DNA of 42,199 nucleotides from Streptomyces sp. ISL-11 (GCF_018614525.1 NZ_JAGGOL010000033.1:1-42199), one strand, 5' to 3'. Positions 24,047 to 32,435 are shown, numbered from the stretch's first letter. Numbers and translations: made by a program. The notes: generated by a model not told the origin, from the sequence alone.

Positions 24047-24916
24047 TCACGTCGTGAGGAACTCCTCCACCAGTGGGCGGAACATCTCCGGTTCGTCCAC
24101 CCACGGGTAGTGGCCCACGCCGTGCAGCGGGCGCAGGACCGCCGTGGGCAGGGACGCCGCCACGAACTCGCCCGCCCGCATGCCCGAGACCGCGTCGCGG
24201 TCGCCCGTGATGACCAGGGCCGGGACGGTGGTGCGGCGCAGGCGGTCGAGGAGGGCCAGGCGGGCGGGTTCGTCGATGCCCTGCCAGAAGCCGGCGCGGG
24301 GGACCGGGCCGAGCTGGTCGGGCTCGGTGGCGGCGTGGGCCTGCTGGGGGGCCTCCCAGCGGCCGTAGGCCATGGGGGCCGCGCGGCGGAGGAGGTCGCG
24401 GACCTCGGTGAGGTCGGTGACCGTCGGCAGCGTGTGGACGGCGACGTACGCGTCGGTCCACCAGTCCTCCGTGGCGCGGGACTCGAAGATCTCCTCCGCG
24501 TCGGTGGGGAGTTCGCCCTGGAGGCGGGATCCGGGGGCGACCAGGACCAGATGGGTCAGGTGCTCGCCGTGCGTGGCCGCGTACGCCTGGGCCGTCGCGC
24601 ACGCGGCGTCGTGGGCGAGGAGGGCGAACCGCTCCACGCCGAGGTGGCGGCGCAGGGCCTCCAGGTCCTCGGCGAGGGCCGGGAAGGCGTAGCCGGCCGG
24701 GTCGGACGCCGGCGGCGATCCGCCCGTGCCCCGGCTGTCGGGCACGACGAGGCGGCGGTGGGCGTCCAGGCCACCGAGATCCCCCAGGTACGCGGCGTCG
24801 CGCCCCGGGCCGCCCGCCAGGCAGATCAGGGGCGGCGACGCGGCGCCGGAGCCGTCGCGCGGCTCCCGTACGCGGTAGGAGAGTTCCGCTGTGTCGTACG
24901 AGGTGTAGTGCGGCAT
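24047..24916 (-). CDS. alpha/beta hydrolase with Asp in the nucleophile position
   Basis: The 289-residue protein has the alpha/beta-hydrolase fold: oxyanion segment LAGGPGRDAAYLG (~33-45), PDSRGTGGS (59-67) as in proline iminopeptidases, acid in ITGDRDAVSG and a catalytic His in GVGHYPW. At the nucleophile elbow, where GHSxG is expected, it reads LLAHDAAC, with Asp103. Asp nucleophiles are typical of haloalkane dehalogenases and epoxide hydrolases, so its chemistry may differ from a peptidase or esterase. The substrate is unknown. It is divergent from the LysR gene and may be one of its targets. Confidence 0.83.
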   Translation of the reverse strand: MPHYTSYDTAELSYRVREPRDGSGAASPPLICLAGGPGRDAAYLGDLGGLDAHRRLVVPDSRGTGGSPPASDPAGYAFPALAEDLEALRRHLGVERFALLAHDAACATAQAYAATHGEHLTHLVLVAPGSRLQGELPTDAEEIFESRATEDWWTDAYVAVHTLPTVTDLTEVRDLLRRAAPMAYGRWEAPQQAHAATEPDQLGPVPRAGFWQGIDEPARLALLDRLRRTTVPALVITGDRDAVSGMRAGEFVAASLPTAVLRPLHGVGHYPWVDEPEMFRPLVEEFLTT

Positions 24917-24960
24917 AGGTCCAGCTTGCCCCGAAGTTCATCACCTACCCCTGTTGACCT

Positions 24961-25021
24961 GTGATGCGGAGGCGGGCAAGAGGTGATCCGGAGGTGATCC
25001 GCGCTGATCCCGCAGTGATCC
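24961..25021. promoter_or_regulatory. helically phased direct repeats between hydrolase and LysR genes
   Basis: GTGATCC-like units begin at 24961 (GTGATGC), 24983, 24994, 25004 (CTGATCC) and 25015. The spacings are 22, 11, 10 and 11 bases, close to whole turns of DNA. The array lies between the divergent start codons at 24916 and 25078 and is a probable activator or repressor binding array. Confidence 0.6.
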
Positions 25022-25065
25022 AGAAGCAAGTTCTCGCCAACTCACCCTCTATCCCAAATTCCGCT

Positions 25066-25078
25066 TATGATTCCGGCG
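25066..25078 (+). promoter_or_regulatory. -10 box of the LysR gene, leaderless start
   Basis: TATGAT at 25066-25071 ends six bases before the GTG at 25078, so the transcript should begin at or beside the start codon. No clear -35 is visible, consistent with activator dependence. Confidence 0.5.
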
Positions 25079-25983
25079 TGTTCGACTCCCGGCACATCAA
25101 GACGTTCCACGCGGTGGTCACGGCCGGCTCCTACTCGGCGGCCGCCCGTGCCCTCGGCTATACCCAGCCCGCGATCACCCAGCAGATGAAGGCCCTCGAA
25201 CGGGTCGTGGGCACCCCGCTCTTCATCCGGGTCGGCCGCCGCATGCGCCTGACCGAGGCCGGCGAGGCGCTCGCCCGGCACGCCGAGACCATCCTCGACA
25301 GCCTCACCGCCGCCCAGCAGCAGATGAACTCCCTCACCCGGCTGCGCTCCGGCCGGGTCCGCGTCTGCGCCTTCCCCAGCGCCAGCGCCACCCTGATACC
25401 GGAGGCCCTGGCCCGCCTCGCCGCCGATCATCCGGGCGTACGGGTCGAGCTGCTGGAGGGCGAGCCGCCGGACTCGCTCCAGCGGCTCGTGCGCGGCGAG
25501 TGCGACATCACGCTCGCGTTCACCTACCCCGGCCTGCACGAACAGGTCCCCGACGAGCTCGTGGAGATACCGCTCCTGGAGGACCAGCTGACGGTCCTGA
25601 TGCCCACCGGGCACCCGCTCGCCCGCCGCCGTGCCGTCAAACTCGCCGACCTGGCCGGCGAGCGCTGGATCGCCGGCTGTCTGCGCTGCCGCGCCAACTT
25701 CCTCCACGAGTGCGCGGAACTGGGCTTCGCCCCCGACATCGCCTTCACCACCGACGACAATCTGGTCGTGCAGTCCCTCGTCGCGGAGGGGCTCGGGGTC
25801 GCCATGATGCCGGGGCTCGTGCTGTCGTTCCTCCGCCACGACAAGATCACCGGCCGGGCCCTGGACCCCGCCTCCCGCCGCCAGGTCTCCGCCTACGTCC
25901 TGCGCGAGCACCTCCGCGTCCCCGCCACCGCCATCGTCCTCGACGGGCTGAAGACGGTCGCCGCGCGCCGCATAGGGTGTTGA
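25078..25983 (+). CDS. LysR-family transcriptional regulator with a CxxC in the effector domain
   Basis: The 301-residue protein has the LysR winged helix (residues ~3-62: FHAVVTAGSYSAAARALGYT...LERVVGTPLFIR) and a two-lobed effector domain (~92-300). Cys201, Cys204 and Cys212 form a CLRC...HEC cluster in the second lobe, unusual for the family. With a thiol dioxygenase and anion exporter following, a thiol, sulfite or redox signal is an attractive inferred effector. The GTG start at 25078 follows a TATGAT -10; an in-frame ATG at 24961 would run through the repeat array and is rejected. The hydrolase gene is divergent. Confidence 0.9.
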   Translation: MFDSRHIKTFHAVVTAGSYSAAARALGYTQPAITQQMKALERVVGTPLFIRVGRRMRLTEAGEALARHAETILDSLTAAQQQMNSLTRLRSGRVRVCAFPSASATLIPEALARLAADHPGVRVELLEGEPPDSLQRLVRGECDITLAFTYPGLHEQVPDELVEIPLLEDQLTVLMPTGHPLARRRAVKLADLAGERWIAGCLRCRANFLHECAELGFAPDIAFTTDDNLVVQSLVAEGLGVAMMPGLVLSFLRHDKITGRALDPASRRQVSAYVLREHLRVPATAIVLDGLKTVAARRIGC

Positions 25984-26098
25984 GGGCGATCACCCGGCCG
26001 GCACCCGGCCGGCCTGAGCGCCTTCGGAATCCGCCCCGCTCCCTGAGCGATCCGAGCCATCCATAAGCCCGCCTTCGCCACCGGTCAACAAACTGTCG

Positions 26099-26128
26099 TT
26101 GGACCGAGGGATCGCGCGGCTCGACGCT
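26099..26128 (+). promoter_or_regulatory. candidate promoter of the thiol dioxygenase-exporter operon
   Basis: TTGGAC (26099-26104) and GACGCT (26123-26128) have 18-base spacing, and the -10 ends six bases before the ATG at 26135, predicting a leaderless transcript. Confidence 0.45.
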
Positions 26129-26134
26129 GCTCGT

Positions 26135-26689
26135 ATGACCACACCCACCGCAGCCCGCACGACCGCGCGTCTCGGCCAGCTCGTCGACGACATCCGCGAG
26201 GCGGTAGGCCGCGGCCTGCCGCCCGACACGACGGCATATCTCGTCGGCGAACGGCTCGCGGCGCACCTCGGCGCGTCCGACCTGCTCACCGCCGAACAGC
26301 GCGAGGGCGATCCCGACCGCTACCGCCAGCACGTCCTGCACGCCGAGTCCGACGGCAGCTTCTCCGTCGTCGCCCTCGTCTGGCTGCCCGGTCAGCGGAC
26401 CGCCATCCACGACCACGTCTCGTGGTGCGTCACCGGCGTCCACGAGGGCGCGGAGAGCGAGCGCCGCTACCGCCTCGTCCCCGACGGCACCACCGCCCGC
26501 CTCGTCGCCACCGAGGACGTCGTCAACCACCAGGGCGACGTCTGCGGCTTCGCGCCGCCCGGCGACATCCACCGGGTGCGCAACGCCTGTTCCTCCACCG
26601 CCATTTCGATCCACGTCTACGGTGCCGACATCGCCCGCCTCGGCTCCAGCGTCCGCCGCGTCTACGACCTGCCGGCGGACGAACTCTGA
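26135..26689 (+). CDS. thiol dioxygenase (cysteine dioxygenase / 3-mercaptopropionate dioxygenase family)
   Basis: The 184-residue cupin oxidises a thiol to a sulfinate with O2. Iron ligands are His92, His94 (IHDH) and His146 (GDIHRVRN), and the catalytic Ser158-His160-Tyr162 (SIHVY) triad is intact. Gln65 occupies the place of the substrate-binding Arg60 of mammalian cysteine dioxygenase, and SFSVVALVWLPGQRTAIHDH resembles Gln-type 3-mercaptopropionate dioxygenases as I remember them. Unlike most bacterial members it has Cys98, near the position of the Cys that crosslinks to Tyr in animal enzymes. The stop overlaps the exporter start (TGATG). The ATG at 26135 fits the leaderless promoter. 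Confidence 0.88.
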   Translation: MTTPTAARTTARLGQLVDDIREAVGRGLPPDTTAYLVGERLAAHLGASDLLTAEQREGDPDRYRQHVLHAESDGSFSVVALVWLPGQRTAIHDHVSWCVTGVHEGAESERRYRLVPDGTTARLVATEDVVNHQGDVCGFAPPGDIHRVRNACSSTAISIHVYGADIARLGSSVRRVYDLPADEL

Positions 26690-27759
26690 TGGCCCTCCTC
26701 ACCCCCCGCACGAGCGCCCGGCCGGTCCCCGCCACCCCGCAGCGGCCCCCGCGGTCCGGGAGCAGGCTCCCCGGCCTCGCCATGGCCGCCGTCGGCGTCG
26801 CCGTGGCCTGGGCCGTGCACCTGCTCGTACCGGCCGTGCCCATGCTCACCGCCGCCGTCGTGCTCGGCATCGCGGCCGCTCACACCCCGGGCGTACGGGC
26901 CCGGGTGCGCGGCGCCGGACGGCCCGGGCTGACGCTCGCGGGCAAGCGGCTCATGCGGATCGGCATCGTGCTGCTCGGCCTCAAGCTCGGCCTCGACGAC
27001 GTGCTCGGCCTCGGCTGGGCCACCGTCGCGATGGTCGCCGGCGTCGTCGCGGCCACCTTCTTCGGCACCCTGTGGCTGGGGCGCCGGCTCGGGCTGCGCG
27101 GCGACCAGCCGCTGCTGATCGCGACCGGCTACTCCATCTGCGGCGCCTCCGCGATCGGCGCGGTCAGCGAGGTGTCGGGCAGCGACGAGGAGGACGTGGC
27201 GACGTCCGTCGCGCTGGTGACGCTCTGCGGCACCCTCGCCATCGCCGTCCTGCCGCTCCTGCACCACCCGCTCGGCCTCGACGACGCGCAGTTCGGGCGC
27301 TGGGTCGGGGCGGGCGTGCACGACGTGGGACAGGTCGTGGCCACGGCCCAGACCGCCGGGCCGGCCGCGCTCACCGACGCCGTGCTCGTCAAGCTCATGC
27401 GCGTGGCGATGCTCGCCCCGCTCGTCGCCGCCGTCGCCCTGTCCGTACGGGCCCGCCGCGCCGCATCCGGTGCCCCGTCCGGCGCCCCGTCCGGTAAGCG
27501 CCCCGCGCTCGTTCCGCTGTTCGTCCTCGGCTTCCTCGCCATGGTCGCGGTGCGCACCACCGGCCAGGTGCCGTCCGGCGTGCTCGACGTCGCGCAGCAC
27601 GCGCAGGAACTGCTGCTCGCCGCCGCGCTGTTCGGCCTCGGCAGCGCCGTCCACCTGCCGACGCTGACCCGCACCGGCGGCCGTGTGGCGGCCCTGGGCC
27701 TGTGCTCCTGGGTGGTGATCGCGGGGGCGTCGTACGGCGGCGTGCTCCTGACGACGTGA
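26689..27759 (+). CDS. YeiH-family (UPF0324) putative sulfate/sulfite exporter
   Basis: The 356-residue integral membrane protein has about ten hydrophobic segments and the family motifs LAGKRLMRIGIVLLGLKLGL, ATGYSICGASAIGAVSEV and GAGVHDVGQVVA. YeiH proteins are annotated as putative sulfate exporters. It starts within the stop of the thiol dioxygenase gene, so the two are translationally coupled. Sulfinate from the dioxygenase can break down to sulfite, and export of sulfite or sulfate would detoxify it; this pathway link is inferred from gene order. The end of the gene runs into a tandem repeat. Confidence 0.88.
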   Translation: MALLTPRTSARPVPATPQRPPRSGSRLPGLAMAAVGVAVAWAVHLLVPAVPMLTAAVVLGIAAAHTPGVRARVRGAGRPGLTLAGKRLMRIGIVLLGLKLGLDDVLGLGWATVAMVAGVVAATFFGTLWLGRRLGLRGDQPLLIATGYSICGASAIGAVSEVSGSDEEDVATSVALVTLCGTLAIAVLPLLHHPLGLDDAQFGRWVGAGVHDVGQVVATAQTAGPAALTDAVLVKLMRVAMLAPLVAAVALSVRARRAASGAPSGAPSGKRPALVPLFVLGFLAMVAVRTTGQVPSGVLDVAQHAQELLLAAALFGLGSAVHLPTLTRTGGRVAALGLCSWVVIAGASYGGVLLTT

Positions 27760-27853
27760 ACCGCCTGCCGTGAGGACGGCGTGAACGCCCCGCCGTGAGG
27801 ACGGCGTGACCCCCCGCCGCGAGGACTACGTGAACCGCCCGCCGTGAGAGGCA
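27755..27853 (+). repeat. four tandem ~25-base repeats overlapping the yeiH-type stop codon
   Basis: Units begin with CGTGA at 27755, 27780, 27805 and 27829 and contain CCGCC(C/T)GCCG(T/C)GAG. Lengths are 25, 25, 24 and 25. The first unit includes the stop codon. There are no spacers, so it is not a CRISPR. It may act as a transcript-end or regulatory element. Confidence 0.75.
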
Positions 27854-27965
27854 CCTGAGGGGGAAGTCCCCCGTCCCGGCGGGCCTTTCCCCTAGGACCG
27901 AAGACCGAGTGGATCTCGTTCCAATGACAGGGGCAAGAACCGGTTACGCCTCTTACGCTGAGCGC

Positions 27966-29435
27966 ATGACCGCTGCCGAGTCCCCCGCCGACCCCACCGC
28001 CGCGTCCAGAGTCGCGCGGACCGTACCGGAGGCCGCGCAGGGCGTCCTCGGCCGCCGGTACCGGGCCCTGACCCTGGGCATCATCTCCGTCGTCTCGCTC
28101 ATCGCCTTCGAGGCGAGCGCCGTCAACACCGCGATGCCGGTCGCCGCGCACGCGCTCGACGGCATCGAGCTGTACGCCTTCGCCTTCTCCGCCTACTTCA
28201 CCGCGAGCCTGTTCGCGATGACCCTGTCGGGGGAGTGGTGCGACCGCGCCGGCCCGCTGATACCGCTCTTCACCGGCATCGCGGCCTTCGGCACCGGCCT
28301 CGTCGTCGCGGGCTCGGCGCAGCGGATGTGGATGTTCGTGGCCGGGCGCGGCGTGCAGGGTCTGGGCGGCGGCCTGGTCATCGTCGCGCTGTACGTGGTG
28401 GTGGGCCGCGCCTACCCGGAGCGGCTGCGGCCCTCGGTCATGGCCGCGTTCTCCGCGGCCTGGGTGCTGCCCGTGATCGTCGGGCCGCTGGTGGCGGGCG
28501 CGGTCACCGAACAGCTGAACTGGCGCTGGGTCTTCCTCTCCATCCCGGTGCTGGTCCTGCTGCCGCTGGCCGTGATGCTCCCGGCGCTGCGCAAGCTCCC
28601 CGCCGACGAGCGCACCGCGGGCATGGACCGCCGCCGCATCCTGCTGGCCCTCGCCGTCGCGGCCGGCGCCGGACTCCTGCAGTTCGCCGCCCAGGACATC
28701 GCCTGGACGGCGCTCGTCCCGGCCGCCGCCGGGCTCGCGCTCCTCGCCCCCTCGATCCTGCGGCTGCTGCCCAGGGGCACCTTCCGGGCCGCCCGCGGAC
28801 TGCCGTCCGTCGTCCTGCTGCGCGGCATCGCGGCCGGCGCGTTCCTCGGCGCCGAGAGCTTCATCCCGCTGATGCTGGTGACCGAGCGCGGCCTGTCCGC
28901 CACGATGGCCGGGCTCTCGCTCACCGGCGGCGGACTGACCTGGGCCCTGGGCTCGTACACCCAGAGCCGCACCCGCCTGGAGCCCTACCGCGAGCGGCTG
29001 ATGAGCCTCGGCATGGTGCTCATCGCCGCGGCCATCGCCCTCGTCTCCACCGCGCTGATCGACGGCGTCCCCGCGTGGGCCGTCGCCGTCTCGTGGATCA
29101 TCGGCGGCTACGGGATGGGGCTGACGATATCCAGCGGCAGCGTCCTGCTGCTCAAGCTCTCCCGCCCCGGCGAGGAGGGCTCCAACGGGGCGTCCCTCCA
29201 GATCTCCGACGCGCTCGGCAACATCACCCTCGTCGGCGTCAGCGGCGTCCTCTTCGTCGCCCTCGGCGGCGGCACCACCGGCGCCGACGCCCACGCCCCG
29301 GACGCGGCCGCCCCGCCGGCCGCCTTCACCGTGGTCTTCCTCACCATGGCGGCGGTCGCGCTCGCCGGCGCGTACGTCACCACCCGCCTCAAGCCCCAGG
29401 TGGCACCGGCCCGCGAGGAATCCGAGGGGGTGTGA
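27966..29435 (+). CDS. major facilitator superfamily transporter (drug efflux type)
   Basis: The 489-residue membrane protein has about 14 hydrophobic segments, suggesting the DHA2 group of proton-coupled drug exporters. Between TM2 and TM3 it carries the MFS loop GEWCDRAGPLI, and GRGVQGLGGGLVIVALYVVVG resembles motif C/B regions. The substrate is unknown and no regulator is adjacent. TACGCT (27954-27959) ends six bases before the ATG, so translation is probably leaderless; I prefer 27966 to the upstream in-frame GTG at 27909. Confidence 0.87.
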   Translation: MTAAESPADPTAASRVARTVPEAAQGVLGRRYRALTLGIISVVSLIAFEASAVNTAMPVAAHALDGIELYAFAFSAYFTASLFAMTLSGEWCDRAGPLIPLFTGIAAFGTGLVVAGSAQRMWMFVAGRGVQGLGGGLVIVALYVVVGRAYPERLRPSVMAAFSAAWVLPVIVGPLVAGAVTEQLNWRWVFLSIPVLVLLPLAVMLPALRKLPADERTAGMDRRRILLALAVAAGAGLLQFAAQDIAWTALVPAAAGLALLAPSILRLLPRGTFRAARGLPSVVLLRGIAAGAFLGAESFIPLMLVTERGLSATMAGLSLTGGGLTWALGSYTQSRTRLEPYRERLMSLGMVLIAAAIALVSTALIDGVPAWAVAVSWIIGGYGMGLTISSGSVLLLKLSRPGEEGSNGASLQISDALGNITLVGVSGVLFVALGGGTTGADAHAPDAAAPPAAFTVVFLTMAAVALAGAYVTTRLKPQVAPAREESEGV

Positions 29436-29540
29436 CGTGAGTCCCACCCTCGGGTGACCGCGCGGCGTAACCCCGGAGCGTGAACCTCCACGCAGGTAGG
29501 CTGACGCGGTTGCCGACCGCCGACCCTGCCGACGGAGACC

Positions 29541-31331
29541 GTGACTACCACCACCACCGCCAGCCACCACCTCTCGCCCGCCTTCCCCGGCCGGGCTCCC
29601 TGGGGTACCGCGAACAAACTGCGCGCCTGGCAGGAGGGCGCGATGGGCAAGTACATCGAGCAGCAGCCGCGCGACTTCCTCGCCGTCGCGACGCCCGGCG
29701 CCGGAAAGACCACCTTCGCCCTCACCCTCGCCTCCTGGCTGCTCCACCACCACGTCGTGCAGCAGGTGACCGTCGTGGCACCGACCGAGCACCTGAAGAA
29801 GCAATGGGCGGAGGCGGCGGCCCGCATAGGCATCAAGCTCGACCCGGAGTACAGCGCCGGCCCCCTCGGCCGCGAGTACCACGGCGTCGCCGTCACCTAC
29901 GCGGGTGTCGGCGTGCGGCCCATGCTCCACCGCAACCGCTGCGAGCAGCGCAAGACCCTCGTCATCCTCGACGAGATCCACCACGCCGGTGACTCCAAGT
30001 CCTGGGGCGAGGCGTGCATGGAGGCGTTCGAGCCGGCGACCCGCCGGCTCGCGCTGACCGGTACGCCCTTCCGCTCCGACACCAACCCCATCCCCTTCGT
30101 CACGTACGAAGAGGGCAACGACGGCATCCGCCGGTCCTCCGCCGACTACACCTACGGCTACGGCAACGCCCTGTCCGACGGTGTCGTCCGCCCGGTCATC
30201 TTCCTGTCCTACAGCGGCAACATGCGCTGGCGCACCAAGGCCGGCGACGAGCTGGAGGCCCGCCTCGGCGAGCCCATGACCAAGGACGCCGTCTCGCAGG
30301 CGTGGCGCACGGCCCTGGACCCGCGCGGCGACTGGATGCCGAACGTGCTGCGCGCCGCCGACCGGCGGCTGACCGAGGTCCGCAAGGCCATACCGGACGC
30401 CGGCGCCCTCGTCATCGCCTCCGACCAGGAGTCGGCCCGCGCCTACGCCAAGCTGATCCGCGAGATCACCGGCGAGGGCGCCACGCTCGTCCTCTCCGAC
30501 GACTCCGGCGCCTCCCAGCGCATCGACGACTTCGCCCACGGGGACCAGCGCTGGATGGTCGCCGTCCGCATGGTGTCCGAGGGCGTCGACGTGCCCCGCC
30601 TGGCCGTCGGCGTCTACGCCACGACGATCTCCACACCGCTGTTCTTCGCCCAGGCCGTCGGCCGCTTCGTGCGGTCGCGCCGGCGCGGCGAGACGGCGTC
30701 GGTGTTCGTGCCGACCATCCCCACGCTGCTGACCTTCGCCAACGAGATGGAGGTCGAGCGCGACCACGTCCTCGACAAGCCGAAGAAGGACGGCGAGGAG
30801 GACCCGTACGCGGAGGAGGACAAGCTCCTCGCCGAGGCCGAGAAGCAGCAGGACGAGGACACCGGCGAGGACGACCAGCTCTCCTTCGAGGCGCTGGAGT
30901 CCGATGCCGTCTTCGACCGTGTGCTCTACGACGGCGCCGAGTTCGGCATGCAGGCGCACGCGGGCAGCGAGGAGGAGCAGGACTACCTCGGCATCCCCGG
31001 GCTGCTGGAGCCGGACCAGGTGCAGATGCTGCTCCAGAAGCGGCAGGCACGGCAGATCGCGCACAGCCGCCGGAAGCCGGACGGCGAGGCGGACCTGCTC
31101 GAAATCCCCGCCGAGCGGCGCCCGGTGGTCACGCACAAGGAGCTCCTTGAGCTCCGCAAGCAGCTCAACGCGCTCGTCGGCGCGTACGTCCACCAGAGCG
31201 GCAAGCCGCACGGTGTGATCCACACCGAGCTGAGGCGGGTGTGCGGGGGGCCGCCGAGCGCGGAGGCGACGGCGGGTCAGCTGAACGAACGCATCGGCAA
31301 GGTGCGGGAGTGGGCCACGCGGATGAAGTAG
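29541..31331 (+). CDS. superfamily 2 DEAD/DEAH-box helicase (SSL2/COG1061-like)
   Basis: The 596-residue ATPase has a Q-like lead LRAWQEGAM, Walker A TPGAGKTT (51-58), motif II DEIHH (144-148), motif III LTGTPFR (172-178), and in the second RecA domain ASDQESARAYA, VRMVSEGVDVPRL and motif VI QAVGRFVRSRRRGE. After the core there is an acidic linker (~415-450), then a conserved C-terminal region (~480-596) of unknown role. It is cytoplasmic and acts on DNA or RNA; no partner gene is adjacent. The GTG at 29541 has GGAGA five bases upstream. Confidence 0.9.
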   Translation: MTTTTTASHHLSPAFPGRAPWGTANKLRAWQEGAMGKYIEQQPRDFLAVATPGAGKTTFALTLASWLLHHHVVQQVTVVAPTEHLKKQWAEAAARIGIKLDPEYSAGPLGREYHGVAVTYAGVGVRPMLHRNRCEQRKTLVILDEIHHAGDSKSWGEACMEAFEPATRRLALTGTPFRSDTNPIPFVTYEEGNDGIRRSSADYTYGYGNALSDGVVRPVIFLSYSGNMRWRTKAGDELEARLGEPMTKDAVSQAWRTALDPRGDWMPNVLRAADRRLTEVRKAIPDAGALVIASDQESARAYAKLIREITGEGATLVLSDDSGASQRIDDFAHGDQRWMVAVRMVSEGVDVPRLAVGVYATTISTPLFFAQAVGRFVRSRRRGETASVFVPTIPTLLTFANEMEVERDHVLDKPKKDGEEDPYAEEDKLLAEAEKQQDEDTGEDDQLSFEALESDAVFDRVLYDGAEFGMQAHAGSEEEQDYLGIPGLLEPDQVQMLLQKRQARQIAHSRRKPDGEADLLEIPAERRPVVTHKELLELRKQLNALVGAYVHQSGKPHGVIHTELRRVCGGPPSAEATAGQLNERIGKVREWATRMK

Positions 31332-31365
31332 GGCGTCCCGGGCCCGCACCACCGCTGCGCGGGGT

Positions 31366-31504
31366 GTCCTCAAACGCCGGACGGGCTTGATATGCCGGGC
31401 CGTCGCCGAGATCCGCCGGTGCGGCGGGCGGGAAAGCGACGAGCCGCACGAAATCAAGCCTGTCTGGGGGCAGCTACCAGCGATAGCTGGGGGAGGTTGA
31501 GGAC
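31366..31504. repeat. Streptomyces-type intergenic inverted-repeat element, copy 1
   Basis: The element is bounded by GTCCTCAA (31366-31373) and TTGAGGAC (31497-31504), with inner CTTGAT/ATCAAG arms and a hairpin CAGCTA/TAGCTG near its right end. Sequences starting GTCCTCAAACGCCGGACGGG recur between genes across Streptomyces, as far as I remember, and a related copy is at 38898. It follows the helicase gene and may serve as its terminator. The remainder of 31332-31793 has no gene; a TACCGT at about 31634 is the only promoter-like piece noticed. Confidence 0.65.
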
Positions 31505-31793
31505 GCCCGCCGCAGGCGCAACGGACCCGCCGCCATCCGTCCGCATCGTGGGACACCGCACCCCGATTACCGGAAAACAACCCCGCGCTGCCCGGATTGT
31601 GGGCAGACTCTTCCGCTGAGCGGACCGGCGGCGCTACCGTGCCGGTCACGCACACGCCCCGTGGCAGCGCCGCCGCGGAGCGCAGCCGGTGCATGCGTAA
31701 AGCGGCCGGCGGCCTCTCTCGCGCGCTGCCGGACGGGACCGGTGACGCAACCCCACCGCGACGGGAGCCGCCACTCATCGGAGGAGGGGCGTC

Positions 31794-32435
31794 GTGACCG
31801 CGGAGACCTCGCAGACGCTCGACAGGGGACTGCGTGTCCTGAAACTGCTCGCCGACACCGACCACGGGCTGACCGTCACCGAGCTGTCCACCAAGCTCGG
31901 CGTCAACCGCACGGTGGTCTACCGACTGCTCGCCACCCTGGAGCAGCACGCGCTCGTACGCCGGGACATCGGCGGCCGCGCCAGGGTGGGACTGGGGGTG
32001 CTGCGGCTGGGCCGCCAAGTGCACCCCCTCGTACGGGAAGCGGCCCTGCCCGCCCTGCGGTCACTGGCCGAGGACATCGGGGCCACCGCCCACCTCACGC
32101 TCGTCGACGGCACCGAGGCGCTCGCGGTCGCCGTCGTCGAGCCGACGTGGACGGACTACCACGTGGCCTACCGCGCCGGGTTCCGTCACCCCCTGGACCG
32201 CGGCGCGGCGGGCCGGGCGATACTCTCCGCCCGCCGGGGCGACACCGACCACCCCGGATACGCCCTGACCCACGGCGAGCTGGAGGCCGGGGCCAGCGGC
32301 GCGGCGGCGCCCCTGCTCGGAGTCCTGGGAATCGAGGGCAGCGTGGGCGTGGTCATGCTGTGCGACTCCGTCCCCGACCGCGTGGGCCCGCGCGTGATGG
32401 AGGCGGCGAAGGAGGTCGCGGACGCGCTGCGCTGA
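31794..32435 (+). CDS. IclR-family transcriptional regulator
   Basis: The 213-residue protein has an N-terminal winged helix (residues ~6-65: QTLDRGLRVLKLLADTDHGL...TKLGVNRTVVYRLLATL) and a ligand-binding domain with HLTLVDGTEALAVAVVE and HPLDRGAAGRAIL. It is about 40 residues shorter than typical IclR proteins, lacking part of the effector domain. The GTG at 31794 has GGAGGGG upstream. No obvious metabolic target is adjacent; hpd is six kilobases away, and IclR members do regulate aromatic catabolism, but a link here is speculative. Confidence 0.87.
   Translation: MTAETSQTLDRGLRVLKLLADTDHGLTVTELSTKLGVNRTVVYRLLATLEQHALVRRDIGGRARVGLGVLRLGRQVHPLVREAALPALRSLAEDIGATAHLTLVDGTEALAVAVVEPTWTDYHVAYRAGFRHPLDRGAAGRAILSARRGDTDHPGYALTHGELEAGASGAAAPLLGVLGIEGSVGVVMLCDSVPDRVGPRVMEAAKEVADALR

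Noticed and set aside
27755..27853. CRISPR array
   Set aside because: Units are directly adjacent without spacers, imperfect, and no cas gene is present.
27129..32024. Very long open frame (1631 codons) on the minus strand
   Set aside because: It is antisense to four well-supported plus-strand genes and has low-complexity Arg/Gly/Asp-rich sequence, the usual shadow of GC-rich codon bias.
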